In this document: piece after piece, positions 21,780 through 32,599 of the stretch
Layout: each line of letters opens with the position of its first letter
Numbering within the stretch: position 1 is the stretch's first letter
NCBI RefSeq assembly: GCF_023065955.2
Contig: NW_026623008.1
Coordinates: 25,385,001-25,449,000 of the forward strand
Direction: 5' to 3'
Source of the DNA: Ursus arctos
Lineage: Eukaryota > Chordata > Mammalia > Carnivora > Ursidae
DNA: 64,000 bases
Program-made: the position numbers and the translations under genes
Notes under the pieces: generated by a model
The model's database searches: none
What the model was told of the DNA's origin: nothing
Seen by the model: only the letters and a program-made list of their open reading frames with translations

Positions 21780-22465
21780 AGCTCCCGGACTCCGGCAAGG
21801 TGATGGCAAAGAGGTGGGCTGTGGGGCTCCTTGACGCGGCTGGTGCTTTGAGAAGGGCTCCCGTCTGGGTCAAGCGCTGAGCCCAGGGCAGCGTTCCGGG
21901 CTGAAGGGCCGCGTGGACCTGGATGGGCTCCACCACTTTCGTCTCCCCCCTGGGCGACTGTGAGCTTCTGTTTGCTTTGTCCTCCTGACCCGAGCTGAAG
22001 CCTGGCTGGGCCCACAGGCTCAGGCCCTGTTAGGCGCTGATAGTCTGTGCCTGGCCTCCTCACCTCTCTCAGCACTGCCCCCAGGACTCAGACTCCTAGA
22101 GGATGAGGCCATCGCCCGAAAGGCCAACTCTTCACTGAGATTCCAGCTGGAGAAAAGCCCGAGTCCAGGCCGACCAGGTGGGCGGGATGAGAGGGAGGCC
22201 TGAGCCAGCATGTGAGTTAGCAGTGGGGAATTCTAGCATGCTCTTTTCGAAGACCCCCTCCAGGCACTCCTGGGCACCGTCTCGGGCTCCCCACTTGGGT
22301 GCCAGAGACAGAATCCCCACCCCATTCGTTTCTTTCCCGAGCCCCTGAACTCCAAGCAGCCTGCAGGTGGGGCAGTGTGCCGCTGCCACCCCATCCCGTT
22401 GCCGGCCTCGCTGGCAAGGTCGTGGCGCTGCTGAAGTCCCCCATGGCCGCCTCCTCGACGGGACA
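21780..22465. other. unassigned GC-rich DNA
   Basis: No gene or repeat was recognised. Open frames on several overlapping registers (21515-22075, 22132-22466, both strands) reflect high GC rather than coding constraint. Confidence 0.4.
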
Positions 22466-22469
22466 CGTT

Positions 22470-22665
22470 TCAGAATCCTCTGCGAAGGCCCGCAGGAGCT
22501 GGCCCCGCCTGCTTCTCAGCCTTGCTCTCTGGTCACCTGCTCCTCACCACGCTCCGGCCACTGACTCCTTCCTTGTGTTTCCACGCTTCTTCCACCTCCA
22601 CGTGGAAGGTCCCCCCCTCACCCTCTCTTGGCCAACTCCACCTGTCAGAGAGGTCTCCCTTCTAA
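22470..22665 (+). mobile_element. L2 LINE fragment
   Basis: 'gaaggcccgcaggagctggccccgcctgcttctcagcc', 'caccacgctccggccactgactccttccttgtg' follows the sense L2 order 'ctggcccctgcctacctctcc ... ctacgctccagccacactggccttc'. Confidence 0.6.
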
Positions 22666-22693
22666 TGGCCTTTTTAAAGAAGCTGCTGCATTG

Positions 22694-22741
22694 ACTGATT
22701 GATTGATTGGTTGATTCATTCATTCATTCATTCATTCATTT
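22694..22741. repeat. (TGAT)n/(TTCA)n microsatellite
   Basis: TGATTGATTGATTGGTTGATTC runs into ATTCATTCATTCATTCATTC. A tetranucleotide tract with a unit change in the middle. Confidence 0.95.
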
Positions 22742-22904
22742 TTAGATAATCCATACTTGGGCCTGAGTTCTGTGCCTGGAATTATGACTGGCCCAGCAGC
22801 TGGGGAGAGAGAAGATAATACTTGGGTCAGGAATTTTATGGATCCTGCTAGGGCCAAGATACAGATGAACTTCTCCCAAAGACCAATCCAGGGTTGGAGG
22901 CCCA

Positions 22905-23130
22905 AGGAGCAGGGTAGCCCAGGGGTCAAGGGCATGGCCTCTGGGGTCAGAGTGCCTGCACTTCCGCGCCTCCTCCGTCATTCTGGGTGTGAACTTGGGC
23001 AGATGGCTTTGCTGAGCTCCACCTCAGTTTTCCTATTGATATGATGGGAAGAGAGTCTGTTTCTTAAGATTGTTAAATGAGATACAGCTACGCAAACCAG
23101 TCCTGGCACATGGTACTCATCGCACAATGG
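22905..23130 (+). mobile_element. MIR SINE
   Basis: 'ggggtcaagggcatggcctctggggtcagagtgcctgcacttc', 'gtgtgaacttgggcagatggctttgctgagctccacctcagttttcctattgatatgatggg', 'gttaaatgagatac' and 'cctggcacatggtactca' give a full sense MIR. Confidence 0.88.
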
Positions 23131-23329
23131 TTTGCCGTGACAATATGCATGAATTTCGTACTTCATGATGATTGTTTTTATTTAAAGGCTATAAAAAGTA
23201 TACGAGGAAAACTTTTCTCAACTCCCCTAACCTACAAGTTCTTTTCCCTAGAGGTAATCTCCGTTACTACTTCTTATGTAGCCTCCCCGAGATACTCTGT
23301 GAACCTACAAACATGTGTATGTGATCTCT

Positions 23330-23607
23330 CTCACCTATCATCTGTCTATCACCTATCAGCTATTTATCATCTATCTATCATCTATGTATCATCTATCTAT
23401 CATCTATCATCTATCATCTATCTCTCTATCTATCACCTGTCTATCACCTATCAGCTATCTATCATCTATCTCTCTATCTATCTCTCTATCTATCATCTAT
23501 CACCTATCATCTATGTATCATCTATCACCTATCTATCATCTATGTATCGTCTATCTATCATCTATTATCTATCATCTATCATCTCTCTCTCTCTATTTAT
23601 TGTCTAT
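23330..23607. repeat. compound (TATC)n/(CATC)n satellite, about 280 bp
   Basis: Long array of CTAT, CATCTATC, CACCTATC and CTCT units with higher-order repeats such as ATCTATCATCTATGTATC. The long open frames across it (tyrosine/serine/isoleucine-rich) are artefacts of the 4-bp period. Confidence 0.97.
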
Positions 23608-23869
23608 CACCTGACTACTTGTCCCAAATTATAACATTCCGCATGCTTGTCCGATGTCTTGGCTTTGCTTTTATTCAATCAAAGATACAATTCAAAAAGG
23701 GCTGCAGTCAGCACTACGAGGTCTCTGTTCTTTCTTCGGAGGGTTGGAAACGTGTAAGAAGATGCAAGAACAGTGACCCACCACCCGGTGACCCGTGGCA
23801 TCTCTCCTAGCCTGGCCCCTCACTTCACGGTGCTCTTTTCCCTGGAGATTTAACGTGACTAAGACAGTG

Positions 23870-24050
23870 GTTCTCACCCTCCCGTGTGTGTAGGAACCAC
23901 CTGAGCGGTTCTTGATCGTTCAGATTTCACGGACCCGCTCCCTGGAGATTCTGATGCAGGACGTTCATGGTGGGCTGAGGAACACACAGGTGGCGGGTCA
24001 GGCGGTTTGCAGAAGCCACACTGGGAAACAGTGCCATGAGGAGAAGTCCG
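23870..24050 (+). mobile_element. MER20-like hAT-Charlie element
   Basis: Starts CAGTGGTTCTCACCCTC, then 'ggaaccacctgagcggttcttgatcgttcagatttcacggacccgctccctggagattctgatgcagg', close to the MER20/MER5 group 'cagtggttctcaaactt ... agtttctgattcagtagg'. The 3' end is unclear. Confidence 0.65.
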
Positions 24051-24119
24051 TGTGCAGGGAGAGGCAGTATGTTTGGGTTTGCAGAATTCATGCGTTACTC
24101 AGTGCACGGCCCTGAGGCC

Positions 24120-24360
24120 CAGCACATAGGCCCAGCCTTTGCAAACTCCCAGTCCAGTTAGGGTGGCAAAATTCACTTATGGAAGGTATAGGCAAGGAGA
24201 GGGGAGCAGGGCAGGTGGCCTGAGCTGTGGTTTCTAGAGAGACGTTACGTGGGCCCAGGTGCCAGAAGAACTTCTTGGAGGAAGGAGGATTTTACAACGA
24301 CCTTGAAGGCTGGAGAAGGCATAGGTGGTCTAAGACATATCGACTGACTTGGAATACAAA
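24120..24360 (-). mobile_element. L2 LINE 3' fragment
   Basis: 'aaactcccagtccagttagggtggc', 'ggtgccagaagaacttcttggaggaaggaggattttacaacgaccttgaaggctggagaaggcatagg' is the antisense L2 phrase 'gacttcctggaggaggtg ... gaccttgaaggatgagtagg'. Confidence 0.75.
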
Positions 24361-25220
24361 GATATGCTGGGAAAGATCTCACTGTAGGGGAGACCTGGGG
24401 CCTAGCAAGCTGCAGGGCACATTTCTACAAATTTGTGCAAACGCAAACTATGGTACAGGGGTGGACAAGAGAAAGGCACCCCTTCTTTTGGGGGAATCCA
24501 GCTTCGTGCCAGATGGACTGGATTACTGAGAGTACGGTTTAGGTTTCAGTTCCACGCATCCTCTTGACCTTTGTGCAGTGCACAAGCTGCCCAACCACAC
24601 TGTCAATCCTGCCAGAGACAGACCTTTGAAGAAATAAATGCTGAGATGTCACTGAAACAGGAAACATAGGAAGAGGAGTGGGCTTGGGAAGGGGGAGGGT
24701 AATGAATTCAGCTCTAGATGTGTAGAGCACAAGGCACTGGGGTGGCTCAGGTAAATCCACTCAGTGGGCAGCTGCGTAAGAGAATCCAGGCCAATGCCTG
24801 GGAAGAACTGAGACCCCTCAGCTGTAGACTGACCAGCAGGATGTACCCCCAGCTTACCCCCCTCCCTGACCATTTGGCTTAGTGGAAGGGCAGGACGTGA
24901 GCACGCATTGTGGTACCCAGCGTGCACAGCCACCCACAAGCATCCCTGGGAGAACGGTCTGATGGTTTGTGTGGCACAGTCCGGGCACTCTGGGAGGAAG
25001 CCAGCAATTTGGCCAAGACCTCCAGTGTTTCCCAGAGGAGGTGGGCACGGTGGACAGACATAGCCACGCTAGAAGAAATAAGGAGACCTTGTGTTGTTTG
25101 GGGTGGCTGGCTTCTCTTGCTCATTCATCCGGGTTCAGCAGTCACCTGGCATGGGCTTCCATGGCCATCTCGAACGTGACGCCCAGCCCCTTTCATCTCA
25201 GTACCCTAAGTTGTTTTCTT
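24361..25220. other. unassigned single-copy DNA
   Basis: No recognisable repeat or gene. Open frames on both strands at 24540-25230 lack supporting features. Confidence 0.45.
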
Positions 25221-25224
25221 CTGA

Positions 25225-25456
25225 GAACTTAACCCTATTTGAAATTACCGCATTATTTGCTTGTTGACTAGTTCGTCTATATGTGTACGTGTTTCGTGTG
25301 TATCTAATTCTATCAGGCTATAAACTTCCAGGAAGGTAGGAATTTTATCTGTTTGTGTTCATCCCTGTGTCTCCAGGGCCTGGTACATTTCAAGTGTTCA
25401 ATGGATGTTTTTTGAATGAATGAATGAATGAATGAATGAATGAATGAATGAATGAA
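25225..25456 (+). mobile_element. L2 LINE 3' end with (TGAA)n tail
   Basis: 'aggctataaacttccaggaaggtaggaattttatctgtttgtgttcatccctgtgtctccagggcctggtacatttcaagtgttcaatggatgttttttgaatgaatg' is the sense L2 3' end, followed by its tail expanded to about ten TGAA units (25414-25455). Confidence 0.9.
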
Positions 25457-25459
25457 AAG

Positions 25460-26640
25460 ATGGCATAGAATCACACACCACCAGCACAGGGACTTTTTGG
25501 TATTCTTCTGCCTTATTGGACGGAGAGGCAGCCTTTTACTTTCTGACCGGATGACCATCCCCTATAAGATTTCTGATGCTCTGTCTTTCTGGAAGGAGCT
25601 CTCCAGGCTATGGGCTTTGGCTTTGGGCATACTATGACCCACCCGCCAGTGGTCATCACCTTGGCTGCTTTCCCCAAGCCAGCCGGACTTGACCTAACAC
25701 CCCCTTCCACACTAAAGCCCCTCTTTCTGCAGCCCACTCATCTTGCCGCAATGACCTGAGCAGGACATCTTGGGATTTTTTTCTATATTAGTGAAAACCT
25801 TAGCTTGTGGAAATTCAGGAGACTATCAGTGGGATTTGTCACTCCATCTGGGCCAGCGTGAATCTGGAAGCATTCAGACATATCAATATGCAACATCAGG
25901 ACATATATATTTAGCTGGAAAATGCACAGGGTTTCAGCCTCAGAACAAAACCCTTAGCCAGAGGGAGGACTTAGTGATCTAAGGAATGTCTTTTAAGCCA
26001 GAGTCTCTCTGGGCCGAAGGGTAGAATTATTCCAAGGTAGGTAAGTCTCCCCGTTCTTCCTCTAGGATTAGGTAACTCCGAGAACTTTGGTGACCCCGCA
26101 ACCCTGGATAAACCATTAGGGCTCAGCTGTAAATCTGAAAACAATCCTTTTTCTCTATAAAAAAGACCTTTGAAATGACATCAATTATCTGCCCCTCCTT
26201 AAATAAAATTCTGTTTTATTCGGAAAGTGCATGTTCATTGAAGAAAACTTGAAGACAGCGGATAATAAAAAGGAGAAAATTAATATGCCCATCCTTCTAT
26301 AACCTAGAGAGAGAACACCGGTGTTAGCAGCTTTCTCTCCGCCCCACTTTCTCTCCCCTCTTCTCTCCCTCTTCCCCCCTCCCTCTCTGCTTCCTTTCAC
26401 TGCCTCTATCCTTGTTCCTAGGGAGATACATATGTTCTATATATATTTTTCCCCAAATTCATGGCCACATGTTTGGTACCTGTACACACACGCACACACA
26501 CGCGCACACACACACTTACAAATGTACTGTGAGCCCTTAATGATGCCCCCGTATATTCTCTGAGAAATACGGTTTTGCATGGCTCTCCTACATTCATACT
26601 AATTTTGTTCCGTGGTATGTGTACCCGTCCTCTTCTCCTG
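25460..26640. other. mostly unassigned DNA
   Basis: 26150-26340 ('tgttcattgaagaaaacttgaagacagcggataataaaaagg', 'atgcccatccttctataacctagagagagaacaccgg') may be an old L1/MER relic. 26315-26410 is CT-rich. A CA-rich microsatellite lies at 26483-26515. The rest is unremarkable. Confidence 0.4.
26483..26515. repeat. (CA)n/(CG-CA) microsatellite
   Basis: Alternating purine-pyrimidine run of ACACACACGCACACACACGC type, interrupted by CG dinucleotides. Confidence 0.95.
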
Positions 26641-26649
26641 GGCATTCGA

Positions 26650-26805
26650 GTTGTTTAAATCCTCTATCTTCTTATCTATAAAATAGAGGTAACGATGGGA
26701 GGGACCTCCTACGACTGTTTGAGGATAAAATGAGTTAATGTGTATGGAGGGCTTGGCAGAACGCCTGGCCATTTCATGTGCTCAATAAATAGATATTACA
26801 TATCT
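26650..26805 (+). mobile_element. MIR SINE
   Basis: 'cctctatcttcttatctataaaatagaggtaacgatgggagggacctcctacgactgtttgaggataaaatgagttaatgtgtatggagggcttggcagaacgcctggcc' is sense MIR from middle to 3' end. Confidence 0.9.
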
Positions 26806-27251
26806 CATATCAATTTTGACCTGCCTTTAAAAGGCTATAAAGATCATCTTTGCAGGTAAATCTCAGTGTAAATCCTTGAATGTTTACCTAGGATAAATTC
26901 CTGGGAATGGGATACCTATACCCACGATGATGAACATTGTTAAGGAGTTGGGCGTATATCGCGAAAACCTCCACCCGTGGGTGTAAGAGCGCCTGTATCT
27001 TGGAGCCTCTCCAGCACTCAGTAATTGTATACATTTTAATCTTTTTCAATTTGATAGGCTGAATTTGAAGGTTGGTTGAATTTGAATATCTTTCTTCACT
27101 AATGAGGTTGATATTGGTTGATTTCCATATTGATTGGCCACTTGTGTTTCATTATTTGTAATTCGTCAGGCTCTGTATTTTGCCCACTTTTTCCTGTTTA
27201 GTGCTTATATTTTTTCTAGTTAATATTAATTTCTATATAGTCAGGATATTA

Positions 27252-27255
<4 letters not shown>

Positions 27256-27294
<39 letters not shown>
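27256..27294. repeat. (TG)n microsatellite
   Basis: About 19 uninterrupted TG units inside the L1M fragment. The apparent start codons with cysteine/valine repeats here come from the dinucleotide. Confidence 0.98.
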
Positions 27295-27297
<3 letters not shown>

Positions 27298-27325
27298 CAT
27301 CAGGTTTTAGGTTTGCTTATTCTTT

Positions 27326-27528
27326 TTTTTAAAAGATTTATTTATTTATTTATTTATTTGACAGAGAGACAGCCAGCGAGAGAGGGAACACAAGCAGGGG
27401 GGAGTGGGAGAGGAAGAAGCAGGCTCATAGCCGAGGAGCCTGATGTGGGGCTCGATCCCGTAACGCCAGAATCACGCCCTGAGCCGAAGGCAGACACTTA
27501 ACGACTGTGCCACCCAGGCGCCCCTAGA
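27326..27528 (-). mobile_element. ursid-type SINEC
   Basis: Reverse SINE with tail (TTTATTTATTTATTTATTTG), GAGAGAGGGAACACAAGCAG and CCACCCAGGCGCCCC. The 14-bp TSD TTTGCTTATTCTTT is at 27312-27325 and 27529-27542. Confidence 0.95.
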
Positions 27529-28008
27529 TTTGCTTATTCTTTAACTTCATTTGTAGGCTTTATCAAAAAGAGAAGTAGTTATGATTACGATTATATTTAT
27601 GTAATATAGTGAGGTCCTACATTCCCTTCTGTTGCGTTTTTTTCTTCCTTTGCTTTTTGCGTCTGTAAATCCTTGTTTTGCCCAGAGATGAAACACACAT
27701 TTATCCTTGTTTTATATTTATTTTATTTTAGTTGTTTTACACTTTTATCTTTACATTTATTTTTTAATCCATCGGGTCTCCAGTTAGGTATGTGCTATGA
27801 TGCAGTGATCCAATTTTATTAATCTGCAAATAATTGGCAATTTATTTCACCACGGTGTATTGAATAACTTATTCTTTACCCAATTGCATAAAATGCTGCT
27901 TTATTTATGTGGGTCTGTTCTGGAGGTTTCTAGGATATTGCAGCGATATCTTCATTTTTATATCCTTACTACATTCTCTGAATTAATGCACCTTTAAAAT
28001 AGGTTTTA

Positions 28009-28210
28009 TTTATTTATTTTTAAAGATTTTATTTATTTATTTGACAGAGAGAAAGAGAGCCAGCGAGAGAGGGAACACGAGCAGGGGGAGTGGGAGAGGG
28101 AGAAGCAGGCTCCCAGTGGAGGAGCCTGACAGGGGGCTCGATCCCAGAACGCCAGGATCACGCCCTGAGCCGAAGGCAGACGCTTAACGACTGAGGCACC
28201 CAGGCACCCC
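28009..28210 (-). mobile_element. ursid-type SINEC
   Basis: Reverse SINE within the same L1M. Perfect 14-bp TSD TAAAATAGGTTTTA at 27995-28008 and 28211-28224. Confidence 0.96.
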
Positions 28211-28559
28211 TAAAATAGGTTTTAATATAAAAAATATAAGTGTTTCTTTTATTTCACTGTTTTCATTTCTTTTAATTTTTATTTTGATTTCTCCCACTTG
28301 TATTCTTCTAAAATAACTTAAAAACAATTTTGCCAAGTTCCAAAAACTTCTATTTGAATGTTTATTAGAATTATATTTTATTTATGAATTAATTAGAAAT
28401 AAATTGAATCTTTAAAATGTTGAGACTGCTTATCCAGGAACATGGTATATTTTGTCACTAATTCACTTTTACATCCTAGAGCAGGGTTTTAAATTTCCTG
28501 TGATGTAAATGGGATGGACTTCAACTCATCATTTAACTGAGGGCTTTTTCATTCTAACA

Positions 28560-28905
28560 AAAGACCTCAGCTCATTTACAGCTGTTAACACAATTTTTAA
28601 AAATCGGTGGTTTTATTTCTGTTAATTTAAGCTTTTGTTTTTATGCTTATGTAATATTTCCTTTGTTCTGTTTTGTTGTTGCTCTCTGGAAAAGCATTTT
28701 TTGTTGTTGTTGTTCTTCTTGTCTGATGAAATTTATACCATTTTTGTCCCGAAAAGTTGTTTTCAAATGTAAAAATGACCAACGTCTCCCTACATCACTC
28801 AAAAGAGAAACGTTTATCGATATTTCCTTGTTGAAAAGAGGGAAAATCTAATAAATTTTGGCTTCTTTCCTATCAGCCCCATTTCTCAGTTAAAAAAAAA
28901 AAAAG
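28560..28905. other. unassigned AT-rich DNA
   Basis: Probably more of the old L1M or its flank. A 62-residue open frame at 28663-28851 has no family resemblance. An A12 run at 28892-28903 precedes the next L1. Confidence 0.4.
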
Positions 28906-28909
28906 AACC

Positions 28910-29721
28910 TGTTAGATAGGTTATTATCAAAAAGTCAAGAAATAACAAGTATTAGTGAGGAAGGAACCCTTGTGCACTGTTGGTGGGAATGCAAGCTGGT
29001 GCAGCCAGTCTGCAAAACAGTACGGAAGTTTCTCAAAAAATTAAAAATAGAACTCCCATATGATCCAGCAATTCCACTTCTGGGAATTTATTCAAAGAAA
29101 ACCAAGACACCAAAGTGAAGAGATCTATGCACCCCAAAGTTCACCGCAGTATTATCTACCATAACCAAGACATGGAAGTAAGCTAAGTGTCTATGGATGG
29201 ATGAATGGATGATGAAGATGTGGCGTATATATCAATGGAATATTATTCAGCCATAAAAAAGAAGGCAATCTTGCCATTTGCAACGACATGGATGGACCGC
29301 GAGGGCATGACGCTAAGTGACATAAGTACAAATACCATATGTACTCACTTACATGTGGAATCTAAAACCAAACCAAACTCACAGACACAAAGAACAGATT
29401 GGTGTTTGCCAGAGGCAGGGGTGTGGAGGCTTGTGCGAAATGGGGGAAGAGGGTCAAAAGGTGCAACCTTCCAATTATAAAACAAATAAGTCATGGGGAT
29501 GTATTGTATTGCACAGTGACTATAGCTAATACTGTTGTTTTGCATATTTGAAAGCGGCTAAGAGAGTAGATTTCAAAAGTTCTCAGCACACGAAAAAATT
29601 TTTCTAACTGGTGATCGATGGTAACTAGACTTATTGTTTCCCAATGTACACGGATATAGGACCATTATCGTGTACCCGGAACTAATGTAATACATCATTT
29701 GTACCTCAATCAAATTTTTTA
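28910..29721 (+). mobile_element. L1 3' part: end of ORF2 plus 3' UTR
   Basis: Sense L1. 'tgcactgttggtgggaatgcaagctgg' is followed by the ORF2 C-terminal region with the signature MEYYSAIKKKAILPFATTW and a frame to 29480. The 3' UTR then runs through 'ggtgtttgccagaggcaggggtg', 'ggtaactagacttattg' and 'tgtaatacatcatttgtacctcaatc' to an A-rich end. ORF2 is broken upstream. The element is old and 5'-truncated. Confidence 0.9.
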
Positions 29722-29740
29722 AAAAGAAATGCAGGGTTTC

Positions 29741-30577
29741 TTTTCTTTTTTTTAATTGAAATAACCTTTTATTATTTTTTTTAATTCCAGTAGAATTAAC
29801 ATACAGTGTTATATTAGTTTCAGGAGTGCAACATAGTGAGTCAACAATTCTACGTTACTCAGTGCTCGTCATAAGTGCTCTTAATCCCCATCACCTGTTT
29901 CACCCACCCCCCACCACCTCCCTCTGGCAACCACGAGTTTGTCCCCTATATTTGAGCGTCTGCTTTTTGATTCTCTCTTTTTTTTTCTTTGTCCATTTGT
30001 TTTGTTTCTGCAAGTCCACATATGAGTGAGATCGTATGGTATTTGTCTTTCTCTGACTGACTTATTTCACTTGGCATAATACACTCTAGCTCCACCCACG
30101 TTGTTGCAAATGGCAAGATCTCATTCTTTTCTATGGCTGAGTAATATTCCCTTGTAGATATTTACCACATTTTTATCCATTCATCTATCAATGGACACTG
30201 GGTTTGCTTCCACATCTTGGCTCTTGTAAGTAGGACTCCTAAGGTGAGGGAAACAAAAACAAAAATAAAATATTGGGAATACATCAAAATAAAAGCTTTT
30301 GTACAGTGAAGGAAACAATCAACAAAACAAAAAGACAACCTACTGAATGGGAGAGGATATTTGCAAATGTGATGAGGGCTTAATATCCAAATATATAAAG
30401 AACTTCTGCAACTCAACACCAAACCAAATAAAACCAAACGAAAAACAAAATAATCCAATTAAAAAATGGGCAGAAGACATGAACAGACATTTCTCCAAAA
30501 AAGACACACGGATAGCCAACAGACACAAGAAAAGATGTTCGACATCATCAGTCAAGCTTCCAGCATCAGAAAAATGC
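29741..30577. mobile_element. twin-primed L1 insertion with internal inversion
   Basis: 29741-30235 is an L1 3' end in reverse (T-rich start, 'acatacagtgttatattagtttcaggagtgcaacatagtgag', 'atggctgagtaatattccc', 'atcaatggacactgggtttgcttccac'). 30240-30577 is upstream ORF2 sequence in forward orientation (ATGGGCAGAAGACATGAACAG, ACATTTCTCC). The whole is bracketed by a perfect 19-bp TSD AAAAGAAATGCAGGGTTTC at 29722-29740 and 30578-30596, so it is one insertion event. This is the classic result of twin priming during target-primed reverse transcription. It landed in the A-rich end of the preceding L1. Confidence 0.93.
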
Positions 30578-30599
30578 AAAAGAAATGCAGGGTTTCAAA

Positions 30600-31435
30600 T
30601 CTGAGTTAGTATTAACTTATTTTCAGGCTTATTTTTTTATATTTGCATATTGCAAAACTCCATTAAAGATAATCATTTAGCTTTAATCCATCTCATAGAT
30701 TATTTTCCTCTTCTTCAAGCGATGTCTTCCACAGTCTGAAATGCTGTCTTTAATTCATTTCTTAAGCATTAGGCCATATCTTCAAGTGATTTTTTTTCAT
30801 CCCAGTCCCACGGGAGATATGCTTCTGAGCCTTTTCATGTATGAGCAACCCTTTCTGCTGCCCTCACAAGAATGATAATCTGGGATGACAATCAGAATTT
30901 TCCATCATGCGTTTCCTCTTATGTTGTCTCTCGTCTGCTGTTTGGTTTTGCGGAGAGATCTAAAGTGAGCCCGATTTTCTTCCTTTGTAATAAACCTCTT
31001 TTATTTTTCTCTGACACTCAGCAAACCTTTTTCCTCTGCTCTGTGATTCCAGATTTCCTTGAGGAGGTTTCTAGTGGGTCTGTTTTCCTTGCCTGTTGCC
31101 CAGTTGGTTCTTCTAATTTGCAGAAATAGCAGAAAATGGTTTCTTATTTTATAAAGATAATTAATCCAGCTTCAGGTGCTCTTTTTTCTCCTACCCAGCT
31201 TCCTCTCTCTATCTCGAATGTACTGGCCCTGTGATTGATGCCTCTTAAAAAAAAAAAAAAGAGCCAACGTTATTAAATTTTCATTTCTCACTACTTTTCT
31301 TTTGAAATCAGGGAAGAGTCCCTAAACATGGTTTTTACTTTGCTCTTGGTTTTCTGAAGAATCTAACCGGCTGTCCTTTGTCTTGGGTGTGATGCATGCA
31401 TTAGGCGGTCACATCGCATTTTCTTGTCCTTTCTC
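30600..31435. other. unassigned AT-rich DNA
   Basis: No repeat or gene was recognised. 31249-31261 is an A-run. 30880-31130 has a 85-residue open frame without resemblance to any family I know. Confidence 0.45.
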
Positions 31436-31439
31436 AAGA

Positions 31440-31640
31440 AGAACAGGTGCTGGGTGCTTCTCAATGGCCTGCCATTGTGCTAAGAACTGATCGTACGGTG
31501 GTATCTGGTTTAAGCTGTACAACTCTCTAGGAAGAAGCACTATTTTAAGTTCCCTTTTTATGGAAATTGATGAGCTCTAGAACTTGTCCAGGGCCACGAA
31601 GCCAGAGAGCGCGGAGCTGTTATTCAAGTGAGGCTCCCAC
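31440..31640 (-). mobile_element. MIR SINE
   Basis: 'tgccattgtgctaagaactgatcgtacggtgg', 'atggaaattgatgagctctagaacttgtccagggccacgaagccagagagcgcggagctgttattcaag' is a diverged antisense MIR. Confidence 0.65.
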
Positions 31641-31844
31641 CCTCGCCGGCATGGTCTTCTAGCCCCATTTGTCCAGATTTGTCCTCTCTTCATACTTTCA
31701 GGGCTGAGCTTCTGCTTTAGATTCATAGATGCGATGACATTTTGAATCTCGTTGAGAGGAATATTAAAAGTTGTCTAAAATTATCTCCCACTTCTTCCCG
31801 TAATGTTGTCTGATGTCCCAGATGGACCCCTTCTTTTGAACTTT

Positions 31845-32041
31845 TTTTTTTTAAGATTATTTATTTATTTATTCGACAGGACAGAGATAGCCAGCGAGAG
31901 AGGGAACACAAGCAGGGGGAGTGGGAGAGGAAGAAGCAGGCTCATAGTGGAAGAGCCTGATGTGGGGCTCGATCCCAGATCACCGGGATCACGCCCTGAG
32001 CCGAAGGCAGATGCTCAACCGCTATACCACCCAGGCATCCC
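31845..32041 (-). mobile_element. ursid-type SINEC
   Basis: Reverse SINE with tail, 'gagagagggaacacaagcaggg' and GATCACGCCCTGAGCCGAAG. Perfect 13-bp TSD TCTTTTGAACTTT at 31832-31844 and 32042-32054. Confidence 0.95.
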
Positions 32042-32054
32042 TCTTTTGAACTTT

Positions 32055-32595
32055 AGTTTCTTTCTCTGTGTCTGGTTATTTTCTGCCCCTTTGTCCTTCC
32101 AGGGGCAAGTTTGGTTCACTCAGTAGTGAGAGGTGAGATCAGTTCTGGCTGAGATGGTCCGGGGGAGGGGGACCTGTTCTAATCTGTCAGGTCTGGATGG
32201 AGAGGAGAAGAGGAAAGAATAGGTTTACTGAAAATACTAGGTGATCAGAGACCCCGTAGTTCAAGGGGGGGGGGAGGAGAGAGAGAGAGGCAGGTGCTTC
32301 GGGACTCTTTACCTAAGCTCCCAAATGTGGTCTGGCTATTCCTGGGGAGATGTCCCAAAGCAACAGGGCAGTGGCTCTCACTTCCTCAGGCCCGGACAGG
32401 GGAACTGATATCACTTGTGAAACTCCTATGACCCTGGTATGCTTCCCAAGCCCTAGTTGGATCCCTATGGCCCCTGGCATGCCCACAGCCTGCCCTCTTT
32501 AAGGGCCTTCCCTTTAAGATGGGGCAGGGGCTGATAATACTGCATTTCTCCCAGGATCTCTTGCTGTAACTTAGGAGGGCACCAAATTCATTGTC
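32055..32595. other. unassigned DNA with a G10 run
   Basis: No gene or named repeat. A G10 run (32265-32274) is followed by GA repeats (to about 32290). Confidence 0.45.
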
Positions 32596-32599
32596 CATA

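Larger units (their letters stand above)
26865..28560 (-). mobile_element. old L1M fragment, interrupted three times
   Basis: Antisense L1M 3' region: 'ttcctgggaatgggatacctataccc', 'ggtgtaagagcgcctgtatcttggagcctctccagcactcagtaattg', 'ttcactaatgaggttgatattggttg', 'ggccacttgtgtttcattatttgtaattcg', later 'ccatcgggtctccagttaggtatgtgctatgatg' and 'ccggtgtattgaataacttattctttacc'-like text. A GT repeat and two SINEs (27326-27528, 28009-28210) split it. No open frame survives. Confidence 0.75.

Noticed and set aside
21515..22075. 186-residue minus-strand open frame
   Set aside because: Overlaps an L2 fragment and is rich in glycine, proline and serine from GC-rich DNA. No family resemblance.
23330..23607. 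Regularly repeated array considered as a CRISPR
   Set aside because: The unit is 4 bp with no unique spacers, and the host is a mammal.
23077..23634. 185-residue frame with repeated YHLSIIYLSS-like motifs
   Set aside because: Produced by the TATC/CATC microsatellite, which stays open in several frames because of its period.
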